A stretch of DNA of 36,613 nucleotides from an uncultured Microbacterium sp. (lineage in GTDB: Bacteria > Actinomycetota > Actinomycetes > Actinomycetales > Microbacteriaceae): the NCBI RefSeq assembly GCF_943912325.1, contig NZ_CALTTX010000023.1, forward strand, positions 1-36,613, written 5' to 3'. Shown here one piece after another: positions 1 to 7,779 of the stretch. Each line of letters begins with the position of its first letter. The stretch's first letter is position 1. Under the pieces are notes generated by a model. That model was not told the origin of the DNA. It did no database searches and worked only from the letters and a program-made list of their open reading frames with translations. A program made the translations under genes and the position numbers.

Positions 1-1410
1 GACGAGCGAGGTTCCGGAAGGGGCTCGACGCCAGTGGCGTGCGGATCGAGCGTTGCGGCCGCCGATGCGTTCACCTGGGCGGCCTGAGCCGTCGCGAGCG
101 GTGCAGCGGCAGTTCTGGCGTCTGATCGCGACGGGCACCAACTCGGCCGAGGCGGCTTTGAGGGTGGGCGTGTCCGTGCCGGTCGGGAGCCGCTGGTTTC
201 GCCACGCTGGTGGCATGTCACCGATCTCATTGGCCGAGTCCAGCGGCCGCTACCTGTCGTTCGAGGAACGCGAGGAGATCGCGCTCTTGCGTGCCAAGCG
301 GGTCGGTGTGCGTGAGATCGCACGCAGGATCGGCCGCGACCCGGGAACCATCTCCTGTGAGCTGCGTCGCAACGTCGCCACGCGCGGCGGGACGCTGGAG
401 TATCGGGCGTTGGTAGCGCAATGGAAGGCGCAACAAGCGGCGAAGCGACCGAAGATGGTGAGACTCGCGACCAATGACAGGCTGCGTGAGTACGTCCAGG
501 AACGCCTCGCTGGCAACGTCCGCAGGCCAGACGGCAGCGTCGCCGTCGAGCCCGAACCGCCGACGTGGAAGGGGCTGAACAAGCCGCATCGGCAGGATCG
601 GCGGTGGGTGACCGCGTGGAGTCCGGAACAGATGAAGGTCGACTTCCCGGATGATGAGTCCATGCGCATCAGCCACGAGGCGATCTACCAGTCGCTGTTC
701 ATCCAGGGCCGTGGTGCTCTCAAGCGCGAGCTCGTCACCTGCCTGCGAACCGGCCGCGCGCTGCGGCGGCCGCGGGCTCGAGTGCAGAACCGCCCGCAAG
801 GGCACGTCACCACGGATGTTGTGTTCGCCGAACGCCCCGCAAAGGCTGCGGACCGCGCCGTCCTCGGACATTGGGAGGGCGACCTGATCATCGGCACCGG
901 CCGCTCGGCGATCGGCATGATCGTCGAGCGAAAGAGCCGCGCGACGCTGCTGGTGCATTTGCCACGACTGGAAGGCTATGGCGAGGTCGCGCCGGTGAAG
1001 AACGGTCCCGCCCTCGGCGGCTATGGCGCCGTCGCGATGAATGCCGCGCTGATCGCGTCAATGTCGAAGCTTCCCGAACAGCTCCGCAAGACGCTCACCT
1101 GGGACCGAGGCAAGGAACTCTCCGCGCACGCACAGTTCGCGCTCGAGACGGGCACGAAAGTGTTCTTCGCCGACCCTCACTCGCCCTGGCAGCGGCCCAC
1201 AAACGAAACACCAATGGGTTGTTGCGACAGTATTTCCCGAAGGGCACCGACCTCTCAAGGTGGTCTGCAGAAGACCTCGAAGCGGTGGCTCTCACGCTGA
1301 ACAACCGGCCCCGCAAAAGCCTCGAATGGAAGACACCCGCCGAGGTACTCGATGAACAGCTACGCTCACTTCAACAACCCGGTGTTGCAACGACCGGTTG
1401 AATCCGGTCT
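1..1410 (+). mobile_element. IS30-family insertion sequence, left end outside window
   Basis: The stretch is filled by an IS30-type transposase frame that is already open at the first base, so the left terminal repeat lies outside the window. The right end is put at about 1401-1410, just after the transposase stop, because the next coding sequence starts at 1430 and the bases from 1381 to about 1406 resemble the terminal region of actinobacterial IS30 elements. The exact right boundary and the target duplication cannot be set without the left end. The element abuts the prepilin peptidase gene and has probably displaced its native upstream region. The transposase carries lesions, so the copy is probably immobile on its own. 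Confidence 0.8.
2..1401 (+). pseudogene. IS30-family transposase, frameshifted
   Basis: IS30 transposases are DDE recombinases that cut and join the element ends. The N-terminal part shows the IS30 helix-turn-helix with the REIARRIGRDPGTIS motif, followed by the catalytic core: HWEGDLIIG (first Asp), TWDRGKE (second Asp) and NENTNGLLRQY (Glu). The frame that runs from the window edge is read normally to the catalytic Glu codon at 1205-1207. It then needs a -1 shift (AAA where AAAA is expected, about 1206-1208) to continue as NTNGLLRQYFPKGTD and finish at 1401. Unshifted, translation runs on to a wrong stop at 1300. The family motif SPEQIAxRL is also shortened to SPEQM at about 630, consistent with a 12-bp in-frame deletion. 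The start codon may lie upstream of the window, since the frame is open from base 2. Confidence 0.88.
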
Positions 1411-1429
1411 GTATCAATAGAAAGTCGTC

Positions 1430-2266
1430 ATGATCTTTGAGGCGCAGGTCTTCGCGATCGTCGTCGCGGGCGTGCTCGGGCTCGTCATAGGGTCGTTCCT
1501 CAACGTCGTCATCGGGCGGGTGCCCGCCGGCATCCCGCTCACGCGCGAAAGCCGCTGCCCCGCGTGCGACGCCCCCATCCGCTGGTACCAGAACATTCCG
1601 ATCGTCTCGTGGATCGCGCTCCGCGCGCGCTGCGCGTCGTGCCGCGAACCCATCTCGGTGCGCTACCCGCTCGTCGAGCTCGCCACCGGGCTCGCGTTCG
1701 CGGGGGTCACGGCGGCGTCGGTCGGATCGCCTGCGTTCGCGGCATCCGTCCCGGCATCCATCGCTCCATGGTTCGTGCTCGCGGCCTATCTCTATTTCGT
1801 CGCCATCTCGATCGCGCTGACCCTCATCGACCTCGACACGCACCGGCTGCCCAACGCGATCGTTCTGCCGGGTTACATCGTTACCCTCGTGCTGCTCGGC
1901 ACCGCCGCCGTGCTCTCGGGCGACTACGCCGCCCTGCTGCGCGCAGCGATCGGCGGCGCCGCGCTCTGGGCCTTCTATTTCGTCATCCGGCTCGTCGCGC
2001 CGCGCGGCATGGGCGGGGGAGACGTCAAGCTCGCGGGCCTCGTCGGCGCGTACTCCGCCTGGATCGGCTGGGGCGCGCTCGCCGTCGCCGCCTTCGGGGC
2101 ATTCGTCGTGGGGGGAGTCGTCGGTATCGCGCTCATCGCCCTGCGTCGCGCGACACGGCGCACCGCGATTCCGTTCGGTCCGTGGATGATCGTCGGGGCG
2201 TGGATCGGCATCACGTCGGGCGAGCAGATCGGGCGCGCGTACCTCGGATTGACGTTGGCAATGTGA
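1430..2266 (+). CDS. Prepilin peptidase (A24 family)
   Basis: An integral membrane aspartyl protease that removes the leader peptide of type IV pilin-like or Flp/Tad pilins, and in some family members methylates the new N-terminus. Seen in the 278 residues: N-terminal GSFLNVVIGRVP; two CxxC pairs (C43/C46 and C68/C71), the zinc-binding cytosolic domain of the full-length type; the first active-site Asp region LIDLDTHRLPN (about 134-136); and the second, GGGDVKL, with D197. Several hydrophobic segments span the rest. The ATG at 1430 gives the usual spacing to GSFLN and has a weak GAAAG about 8 bp upstream. An IS30 element ends about 20 bp before the start, so the native promoter may be gone. 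No pilin or secretion ATPase gene lies in the window, so the substrate is unknown. Confidence 0.93.
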   Translation: MIFEAQVFAIVVAGVLGLVIGSFLNVVIGRVPAGIPLTRESRCPACDAPIRWYQNIPIVSWIALRARCASCREPISVRYPLVELATGLAFAGVTAASVGSPAFAASVPASIAPWFVLAAYLYFVAISIALTLIDLDTHRLPNAIVLPGYIVTLVLLGTAAVLSGDYAALLRAAIGGAALWAFYFVIRLVAPRGMGGGDVKLAGLVGAYSAWIGWGALAVAAFGAFVVGGVVGIALIALRRATRRTAIPFGPWMIVGAWIGITSGEQIGRAYLGLTLAM

Positions 2267-2341
2267 CTTGCTTGATCGCCCGAGGGGCATGACGCAAAAC
2301 CGGTCGGCGTCAAGTGCCCGGGCGATTCCCCTCGCTCCGGC

Positions 2342-2347
2342 TACTCT
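2342..2347 (+). promoter_or_regulatory. -10 element of a leaderless promoter (YihY/BrkB gene)
   Basis: TACTCT lies exactly six bases before the ATG at 2354. The spacing places transcription initiation at or next to the start codon, and no Shine-Dalgarno sequence is present. Confidence 0.6.
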
Positions 2348-2353
2348 ATCGAC

Positions 2354-3571
2354 ATGAGTGCCCCCCAGAGTTCGCCCCCCGCGGCCGGCGATGAGACCCG
2401 GACGGATGCCTCGAGCGAGGCCGCGACCGAGGTTTCTGCGGCTGGCTCGAGCGGCGCCGGCGTGGATGCCGCTGCCGCTGCTTCGACGCCGCCGCTTGCG
2501 CGCGTGATCCGCTGGGCGCTGAGCCTCAAGGCCGTGCGCGCCTACCTGCGCTACTCCGAGCGCAATGGCGCGATGCTCGCCGACAGCGTGACGTATCGCG
2601 CACTGTTCTCGGTCTTCGCGGGCGTGCTGCTCGGTTTCACGATCGCGGGTTTCTGGATCAGCGGCGATCCCGAAGCCATAGCCGCTCTCGGCCGCGCGAT
2701 CAACTCGGCCGTTCCCGGACTCGTCGGCCGCGACGGGCTGATCAAGCTCGACGAGCTGAAGATCTCGGCCGGGCTCTCGATCGCCGGTGCCATCTCGCTC
2801 CTCGGCCTCGTGGGCGCGGCGATTGGCGCGATCGGGTCGCTGCGGACGGCGATGAGGACCGTGACGGATGCCCCGGCCACCGACACCTTCTTCGTCTGGG
2901 TGATCCTGCGCAACCTCGCGCTCGCGGTCATTCTCGGCGTGGGGCTTGCGGCCTCGGCCGTCGTGACGGTCGTGGGGACCGCGTTCGCGGGCACGGTCGC
3001 GTCGTGGTTCGGCGCCTCGCCCGATTCGGGTCTCGCGGGGTTCTTCGCGTGGCTCGTCGCGCTCGTTGTGACCTTCACGCTCGACGCCGTCGTCATCGCT
3101 GTCGCCTATGTGCTGCTCGCGGGTGTGCCGGCGCGCGGCTGGGCCCTGTGGTCGGGTGCACTCATCGGTGCTACGGGCCTCATCGTGCTGCAGCAGCTTT
3201 CGGGCCTCTTCGTCGGCGGCGCCAAGTCCAACCCCCTGCTCGCCTCATTCGCGGCCCTCATCGCGCTGCTGCTGTGGTTCAACCTGTCGAGCCAAGTAAT
3301 CCTCATCGCGACGTCGTGGATCGTCACGGGCGTCAACGAACGTCGCGATCGCGTGCACGAGAAATACGGCGCGCCGACGTTCCCCGAGCGCGCCGTGCGC
3401 ACGGCCGAGGCGAAGGTCGCGCTCGCGGCTCACGACCTCGCGCGAGCGCGGGCCGCGCTGCCGGGTGCTGGGTCGGCCGGTGCTGATTCCGATTCGGGCG
3501 GTGGCGCGGGCGCCGGGTCGGCCGAGCGTGACGACGATCGGATGCCGGCGGCCGAGGCATCCCGTCACTGA
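2354..3571 (+). CDS. YihY/virulence factor BrkB family membrane protein
   Basis: A 405-residue polytopic membrane protein of the YihY/BrkB (formerly RNase BN) family, whose biochemical role is unsettled. Residues 1-45 are a low-complexity Ala/Ser/Glu cytosolic tail. The family core follows: an amphipathic segment before YSERNGAMLADSVTYRALFS, then about six hydrophobic helices to roughly residue 325, including LLWFNLSSQVILIATSWI near the end. The C-terminal 60 residues are charged, then Gly/Ala/Ser-rich and probably disordered. The ATG at 2354 is chosen because TACTCT sits six bases upstream, the leaderless pattern that recurs in the window. The gene converges on the glutamine amidotransferase gene with a gap of about 20 bp. 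Family assignment is firm; function is not known. Confidence 0.9.
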   Translation: MSAPQSSPPAAGDETRTDASSEAATEVSAAGSSGAGVDAAAAASTPPLARVIRWALSLKAVRAYLRYSERNGAMLADSVTYRALFSVFAGVLLGFTIAGFWISGDPEAIAALGRAINSAVPGLVGRDGLIKLDELKISAGLSIAGAISLLGLVGAAIGAIGSLRTAMRTVTDAPATDTFFVWVILRNLALAVILGVGLAASAVVTVVGTAFAGTVASWFGASPDSGLAGFFAWLVALVVTFTLDAVVIAVAYVLLAGVPARGWALWSGALIGATGLIVLQQLSGLFVGGAKSNPLLASFAALIALLLWFNLSSQVILIATSWIVTGVNERRDRVHEKYGAPTFPERAVRTAEAKVALAAHDLARARAALPGAGSAGADSDSGGGAGAGSAERDDDRMPAAEASRH

Positions 3572-3590
3572 ATCCTCTTCGGCGTAGCCC

Positions 3591-4322
3591 TCAGCGCGCG
3601 TGGCGCTCGACGAAGGCTCGCAGCAGCGCCGCGGGGACTGTCACGGGCGTATCGCGCAGGCTCGCGACCGTCGCGGCGAGCTCACCCTCGCCGTAGTAGC
3701 CGTGCCCGTCGTACGCCGCCATGCGCCGCTCGATTCCCGCGAGGTCGAGCTCGGGGTGGAACTGGGTCGCGTAGACGTTGCGGCCGACGCGGAACGCCTG
3801 CACGGGACACGCGGGGGAGGAGGCCAGGAGCACAGCGCTCTGCGGCAAGCGTGACACGGCCTCTTTGTGGCCGACGTACGCCGCGAACTCGCTCGGAAGG
3901 GTGCCGAACACGGGGTCTTCGCGGCCCTCGGCGGTCAGGCTGATGGGGGCCGCCTGCACCGACTCGCCGTATGTGCGATCGACCGTCGCGCCGATGAACG
4001 TGCCGAGCGTGCCGACGCCGTAGCAGGCGCCGAGGAATGGCACGTCGCGCGCGACGATCTCGGCGAGCAGGCGGCGCATGTCGGCCTCGACGCGGTGCTG
4101 CACGGGAGACTTCTCGGTGTCGTCGTCGGACGCGTTGAAAGGGCTGCCGCCCACGATGAACCCCGAGTAGTCGTCGACCTCGAGCGGCGGCAGTGCCTCG
4201 CGCTCGAGTCGCACGCGCACGAGCTGGGTCTCGTCGAGCCCGCACCCCGCGCGAAACTGCGCATACTCGTCATCGGCGACGGTGTCGTCATCGCGCGTAG
4301 CGAGCAGCACGAAGGGCTTCAC
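3591..4322 (-). CDS. Class I glutamine amidotransferase-like protein
   Basis: A 243-residue stand-alone class I glutamine amidotransferase domain. In this family a Cys-His-Glu triad hydrolyses glutamine and passes ammonia to a synthase partner, or hydrolyses gamma-glutamyl compounds. Seen: the oxyanion region FIVGGSPFNAS (about 55-64), the nucleophile elbow FLGACYGVGTLG with C100, and QFHPELD with H189 and E191. It is most like the GMP-synthase-subunit-like proteins of actinobacteria, and no synthase partner is adjacent. The start is GTG at 4322 with TAGGCT six bases upstream and no ribosome binding site, so it is probably leaderless. It is divergent from the CYTH gene across 47 bp, with interlocked promoters. 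The physiological substrate cannot be told from sequence. Confidence 0.88.
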   Translation of the reverse strand: MKPFVLLATRDDDTVADDEYAQFRAGCGLDETQLVRVRLEREALPPLEVDDYSGFIVGGSPFNASDDDTEKSPVQHRVEADMRRLLAEIVARDVPFLGACYGVGTLGTFIGATVDRTYGESVQAAPISLTAEGREDPVFGTLPSEFAAYVGHKEAVSRLPQSAVLLASSPACPVQAFRVGRNVYATQFHPELDLAGIERRMAAYDGHGYYGEGELAATVASLRDTPVTVPAALLRAFVERHAR

Positions 4323-4328
4323 CCCTCG

Positions 4329-4334
4329 AGCCTA
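4329..4334 (-). promoter_or_regulatory. -10 element of a leaderless promoter (glutamine amidotransferase)
   Basis: On the minus strand TAGGCT occupies 4334 to 4329, followed by six bases and the GTG start at 4322. It lies 22 bp from the opposite-facing -10 box of the CYTH gene, so the two promoters must overlap. Confidence 0.65.
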
Positions 4335-4356
4335 ACCGGCACCCGGCGCGGGCTTC

Positions 4357-4362
4357 TAGGCT
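4357..4362 (+). promoter_or_regulatory. -10 element of a leaderless promoter (CYTH gene)
   Basis: TAGGCT is followed by seven bases and the ATG at 4370. The in-frame GTG at 4364 lies only one base after the hexamer and would be upstream of the expected transcription start, which favours 4370. Confidence 0.65.
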
Positions 4363-4369
4363 GGTGCAC

Positions 4370-5152
4370 ATGGCGCAACACGAGCAGTCCGCACCCCAGG
4401 CATCCGGTTCATCCGCTTCTGGGCCTGCGGAGGTCGGTTCTTCGGAATCTCGCTCGGTGGACGCCGCGACCGCCGCGTCCTCGTCTCCGTCCGCCGGTCC
4501 CGCGCATCAGCTCGAGATCGAGTCGACGTTCGACGTCGATGCCGACACTCCGCTGCCTGACCTCTCGGGGCTGCCGGGCGTCGCTGGCGTCGGCGCGGGG
4601 GAGGTGCGTCACCTCGATGCCGCCTACCTCGACACCCCCGACTACGCGATCGGCCGCTCCGCCGCGGCGCTGCGGCGACGGACGGGCGGACCCGACGCGG
4701 GCTGGCACCTCAAGATCAGCGCGCCCGAGGGGCGGCACGAGTACCAGTGGCCGCTCGATGCGGGAGTCGGGGCGGAGGGTGGCGGGTTGCCTGCCGTGCC
4801 GCCCGCCGTGCCCCCTGCCGTGCTCGATGGCGTCGTCGCGCACATCGGGATCGACCCCACCGAGCCATTGGCGTCGATCGCGCGCATTGTCAACGAGCGG
4901 CATGCGTATGCGTTGACGGATGCCTCGGGCTCCCTCGTCGCCGAATTCACCGACGACCACGTGTCGGCGACCGATGTGCGCCGCGACGTCGTCACGGAGT
5001 GGCGCGAGTGGGAGTTCGAGCTCGGACCCGCGGCCCCCGCCGACGCGGACGGGCGCGCGGCGCTGCTCGCGGCCGCCGAGCGCGCGTGCTTCGCGGCGGG
5101 AGCTCGGCCCCCGGCATCCGGCTCCAAACTCCAACGCGCCCTCGGGCGCTGA
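4370..5152 (+). CDS. CYTH domain-containing protein (triphosphate tunnel metalloenzyme fold)
   Basis: About 260 residues. CYTH proteins bind triphosphate compounds in an eight-stranded beta tunnel; bacterial members include triphosphatases and class IV adenylate cyclases. The first 45 residues are Ala/Ser-rich and look disordered. The domain begins at LEIESTFDV, where E49 and E51 match the ExExK signature but the usual Lys is Thr. Later come AYLDTPDYA, AALRRRTGG, WHLKIS, and acidic strands LVAEFTDDHV and WREWEFELG, all in the usual order. The start is taken as ATG 4370 rather than GTG 4364 from the -10 box position. No CHAD domain is attached. Fold assignment is good; substrate unknown. Confidence 0.85.
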   Translation: MAQHEQSAPQASGSSASGPAEVGSSESRSVDAATAASSSPSAGPAHQLEIESTFDVDADTPLPDLSGLPGVAGVGAGEVRHLDAAYLDTPDYAIGRSAAALRRRTGGPDAGWHLKISAPEGRHEYQWPLDAGVGAEGGGLPAVPPAVPPAVLDGVVAHIGIDPTEPLASIARIVNERHAYALTDASGSLVAEFTDDHVSATDVRRDVVTEWREWEFELGPAAPADADGRAALLAAAERACFAAGARPPASGSKLQRALGR

Positions 5153-5508
5153 CCGCCCCACGCCGCCGAGTCACCGGCTCTCCGGCCCGTCGCTCCTCGC
5201 CGAGCCGCGCCCCTTCTCGGCGTGCACAACTCCTCCAGATTGCGAGGCCGTCGCAGGTCGGCCCGCGCAAACGCGGGCTTTGCCGGAGCGGCACCCCTTC
5301 GCGGGGCCCGTCTTGGAGGAGTTGTGTGCGGGGGAGGGATGCCTGGGGTCGGGCTTGGATCCGCTCAGAGAGCGTGCGAGAGCGTGCCGTCGGCTTTGCT
5401 ACTCAGAGAGCGGCCTCGATGCTTGCACTTCGACGCGGCCCTGCGGGCCTTGCTCAGTGCTGACCCGAGTGGACTCAACGCTGCTTCGCAGCATTGAGTC
5501 CACTCGCG
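5153..5508. other. Gene-free stretch with structured repeats
   Basis: This 356-bp gap between the convergent CYTH and lpdA genes holds no credible coding region. It contains a roughly 105-bp element bounded by 13-bp inverted arms (5225-5326), a pair of direct repeats CTCAGAGAGCG (about 5369 and 5403), and a long hairpin running into the lpdA stop codon (5461-5511). No oligo-T tract follows the hairpins on either strand. Confidence 0.7.
5225..5326. repeat. Inverted-repeat-bounded structured element
   Basis: CACAACTCCTCCA at 5225-5237 is the exact reverse complement of TGGAGGAGTTGTG at 5314-5326. Between them lie a 7-bp hairpin, GCCCGCG / CGCGGGC (5261-5278, loop CAAA), and a smaller CCCC/GGGG hairpin near 5294-5306. 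The arrangement resembles a REP or MITE-like intergenic repeat, or a structured RNA. The arms contain the anti-Shine-Dalgarno core CTCCTCC and its complement. Confidence 0.55.
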
Positions 5509-5511
5509 TCA
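5461..5511 (-). terminator. Long hairpin spanning the lpdA stop codon
   Basis: The arms 5466-5484 and 5488-5506 pair over 18 of 19 positions around a TTC loop (one C-A mismatch). After one more mismatch the stem continues with TGAC 5461-5464 and GTCA 5508-5511. The outermost bases include the lpdA TGA stop (5511-5509). There is no T-run, so it may act as a transcript 3' end stabiliser or a weak terminator for either convergent gene. Confidence 0.5.
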
Positions 5512-6909
5512 GAAGTTGATCATGTGGCCCGCGAGGCCGTGGAAGGCCTCTTGCAGCGCCTCCGAGAGCGTCGGGTGGGTGTGCACGTTGCGCGCGAGCT
5601 CGAGGGCCGTGAGGTCCCACTTCTGCGCGAGCGTCAGCTCGGGCAGCAGCTCCGACACGTCGGGGCCGATCAGATGGCCACCCAGCAGCTCGAGGTGCTC
5701 GGCGTCGGCGATGAGCTTGACGAAGCCGACCGGCTCGCCGAGGCCGTGCGCCTTGCCGTTCGCCATGAACGGGAACGTCGCGACCTTGATCTCGCGACCC
5801 GTCTCGCGCGCCTGCGCCTCGGTGAGGCCGAACGACGCGACCTGCGGCGAGCAGAACGTCGCGCGCGGCATGAAGCGGTAATCGCCGAGCGTCATGGTCT
5901 CGGCCTTGCCGATCGTCTCGGCCGCGACGACGCCCTGCGCCTCGGCGACGTGCGCGAGCTGCAGCTTCGCCGTGACATCGCCGATCGCGTAGATGCCGTC
6001 GACGTTCGTGCGCATGTAGTCGTCGATCTCGATCGCGCCGCGCTCGGTGAGCTTGACGCCCGTCGCCTCGAGCCCGAAGCCCTCGACGCGCGGAGCGAAC
6101 CCGATCGACATGAGCACCTTGTCGGCCTCGATCTGGCTCTGCGCGCCGCTGGCGTTGTTGCTGTACGACACGACGACCTTGTCGCCCTGGTCGTCGACCT
6201 TCTCGACCTTGGTGCCGGTGAGGATCTCGATGCCGTAGTTCTTGTACTGCTTCTGGATCTCTTTCGACACGTCGGCGTCTTCGTTGGGAAGCGCGCGGTC
6301 GAGGAACTCGATGATCGTGACCTTCACGCCGTAGTTCGACATGACGTACGCGAACTCCATACCGATCGCGCCCGCGCCGACGATGACGATCGAGCCCGGC
6401 AGCTCGCGCGAGAGGATCTGCTCTTCGTACGTCACGACGTTGTCGCTCAGTGTGACGCCCGGCAACAGCCGCACGGTCGAGCCGGTCGCGATGATGACGT
6501 TGTCGAACGTGACCTCTTCGGTCGAGCCATCGCTCTTGGCGACCGAGATCGCCTTCGGTCCCGTGAAGGTGCCGCGACCCTCGTACTCGGTGACCTTGTT
6601 CTTTTTCATCAAGTAGTGGATGCCTTTGACGCGCCCATCCGCGACTTCGCGCGAGCGGTCGAAGGCGACGCCGTAGTCGAAGCTCACCTCGCCCGAGATG
6701 CCGAACAGCTTCGCCTTGTGCGCGAAGGTGTGCGCCAGCTCGGCGTTCTTGAGCAGAGCCTTCGAGGGGATGCAGCCGACGTTGAGGCACACACCGCCCC
6801 AGTACTTCTCTTCGATGATCGCGGTGGACAGGCCGAGCTGTGCGCTGCGCACGGCCGCGACATAGCCGCCGGGGCCGGCTCCGAGGATGACGACGTCGTA
6901 GTGAGGCAT
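5509..6909 (-). CDS. lpdA: Dihydrolipoyl dehydrogenase (E3)
   Basis: An FAD enzyme that reoxidises dihydrolipoamide with NAD+ as the E3 subunit of pyruvate, 2-oxoglutarate and branched-chain dehydrogenase complexes. Its 466 residues match family length. Seen: the FAD-binding GAGPGG near residue 10; the redox disulfide C41/C46 in GGVCLNVGCIPSK; the NAD-binding GAGAIGMEF near 178; the second FAD motif AIGDV; and the C-terminal HTHPTLSE with catalytic H445 and E450 at the dimer interface. The ATG at 6909 has TAGGCT six bases upstream, so the mRNA is probably leaderless. No E1 or E2 genes are nearby. The GarA/OdhI homolog about 2 kb away controls 2-oxoglutarate dehydrogenase in relatives. Its stop codon lies in the base of a long hairpin. 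Confidence 0.96.
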   Translation of the reverse strand: MPHYDVVILGAGPGGYVAAVRSAQLGLSTAIIEEKYWGGVCLNVGCIPSKALLKNAELAHTFAHKAKLFGISGEVSFDYGVAFDRSREVADGRVKGIHYLMKKNKVTEYEGRGTFTGPKAISVAKSDGSTEEVTFDNVIIATGSTVRLLPGVTLSDNVVTYEEQILSRELPGSIVIVGAGAIGMEFAYVMSNYGVKVTIIEFLDRALPNEDADVSKEIQKQYKNYGIEILTGTKVEKVDDQGDKVVVSYSNNASGAQSQIEADKVLMSIGFAPRVEGFGLEATGVKLTERGAIEIDDYMRTNVDGIYAIGDVTAKLQLAHVAEAQGVVAAETIGKAETMTLGDYRFMPRATFCSPQVASFGLTEAQARETGREIKVATFPFMANGKAHGLGEPVGFVKLIADAEHLELLGGHLIGPDVSELLPELTLAQKWDLTALELARNVHTHPTLSEALQEAFHGLAGHMINF

Positions 6910-6915
6910 GCCTCA

Positions 6916-6921
6916 AGCCTA
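6916..6921 (-). promoter_or_regulatory. -10 element of a leaderless promoter (lpdA)
   Basis: On the minus strand TAGGCT (6921-6916) is followed by six bases and the lpdA ATG at 6909. No ribosome binding site is present. Confidence 0.65.
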
Positions 6922-6961
6922 GTCTCCGATGGATGCCTCGGAGTCGCCGTTCCGTGCCCGG

Positions 6962-7606
6962 TTAGCGGCCGCGAGGCTCGTCGCCGAGTTCATCTCCCAG
7001 CTCATCGCCGAGGTCGTCGTCGGAGCCGTCGCGCGACGCGCCCGAGCGCCGCGAGCGGGTAATCACGTACACGACGATCGCGATGATGAGGACGGCCGCA
7101 ATTCCCGCCACGATGGCAAGGACCGTGCCTGCGCCGACGCTCGTGGCGGTATCGTCGGGGTCGATGGGCGCCGGCGTCGTCGGAGCTTCGCCGACCCCAA
7201 AGACGTAGCGCCCCGAGATCGCATGCCCGTCGCCCGACACGACCTTCCACGTCACGGTGACGGTGCCGGTCACGGTGCCCGACGCCGCGAGCTTCTGCCG
7301 CACGGTCGCACCCGCGACCTCGGCGGAGCTGTCGGCGAGCGATGCCCCCGAGGCATCCGTCACGTCGACCTCTGTCGCGCCCGCGTCGGCGATCAGATCG
7401 CCGCTGTAGCGCAGCACGAGCTCACTCGGCAGGGCATCGACCGTCGAGCCGGCCGTGGGGTCGGTCGACACGAGCGCGTCGTGCGCCGACGCCGGCGCGG
7501 CGAGCGCGAGAGTGCCGAAGACAGCGAGCGCGAGGCCCGCAAGAGCGACGCCGACGCGACGCGGGAGAGCCGGGCGGGCAGAGTCGGAGGAGGGGCGAAA
7601 GCGCAT
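6962..7606 (-). CDS. copC: CopC-like copper-binding protein, secreted and membrane-anchored
   Basis: A 214-residue envelope protein. Residues 1-41 form a signal peptide ending ASA, which would leave His42 as the first residue of the mature protein; an N-terminal His is the Cu(II) ligand in the CopC family. The single CopC domain (about 42-140) has the typical STDPTAGSTVDALPSELVL opening and the GDGHAISGRYVFGV end, with H128 as the likely second His ligand. A transmembrane helix (about 158-183) anchors it, followed by a short acidic tail with LGDE repeats. The ATG at 7606 has TAGGCT seven bases upstream, so it is probably leaderless. It is divergent from a Cys-rich copper-storage-like gene, which supports a role in copper handling. 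No CopD domain is fused. Confidence 0.88.
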   Translation of the reverse strand: MRFRPSSDSARPALPRRVGVALAGLALAVFGTLALAAPASAHDALVSTDPTAGSTVDALPSELVLRYSGDLIADAGATEVDVTDASGASLADSSAEVAGATVRQKLAASGTVTGTVTVTWKVVSGDGHAISGRYVFGVGEAPTTPAPIDPDDTATSVGAGTVLAIVAGIAAVLIIAIVVYVITRSRRSGASRDGSDDDLGDELGDELGDEPRGR

Positions 7607-7613
7607 GGCATCG

Positions 7614-7619
7614 AGCCTA
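7614..7619 (-). promoter_or_regulatory. -10 element of a leaderless promoter (copC)
   Basis: On the minus strand TAGGCT (7619-7614) is followed by seven bases and the ATG at 7606. Confidence 0.6.
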
Positions 7620-7779
7620 AGCCGTGACCGAAAGTGCGGGCTGAAAGGCGCCCTCGTCGCCGCTGCCCCTACCGAGTAGCATGGGCCTCGGCGGGTGCTC
7701 CTGCCCGCTCCAGGATCGGCCGACGGATCGATGCATCCCGAATCGATGCAGTCCGTTGCCGCAACGAAAGGTGAGCGGG

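Noticed and set aside
1197..1215. Programmed -1 frameshift in the IS30 transposase
   Set aside because: The site lacks a clear slippery heptamer, IS30 transposases are normally one frame, and the copy has a second lesion. Decay or sequencing error is simpler.
5339..5497. 52-codon frame with GGGGGAGGG ahead of its ATG in the CYTH-lpdA gap
   Set aside because: It ends inside the long hairpin, its sequence shows no conserved pattern, and the purine stretch is explained by the repeat arm region.
7681..7779. Earlier in-frame ATG for the copper-storage-like protein
   Set aside because: It has no ribosome binding site, and the added 33 residues break the Met-rich pattern. ATG 7780 has AAAGG at good distance.
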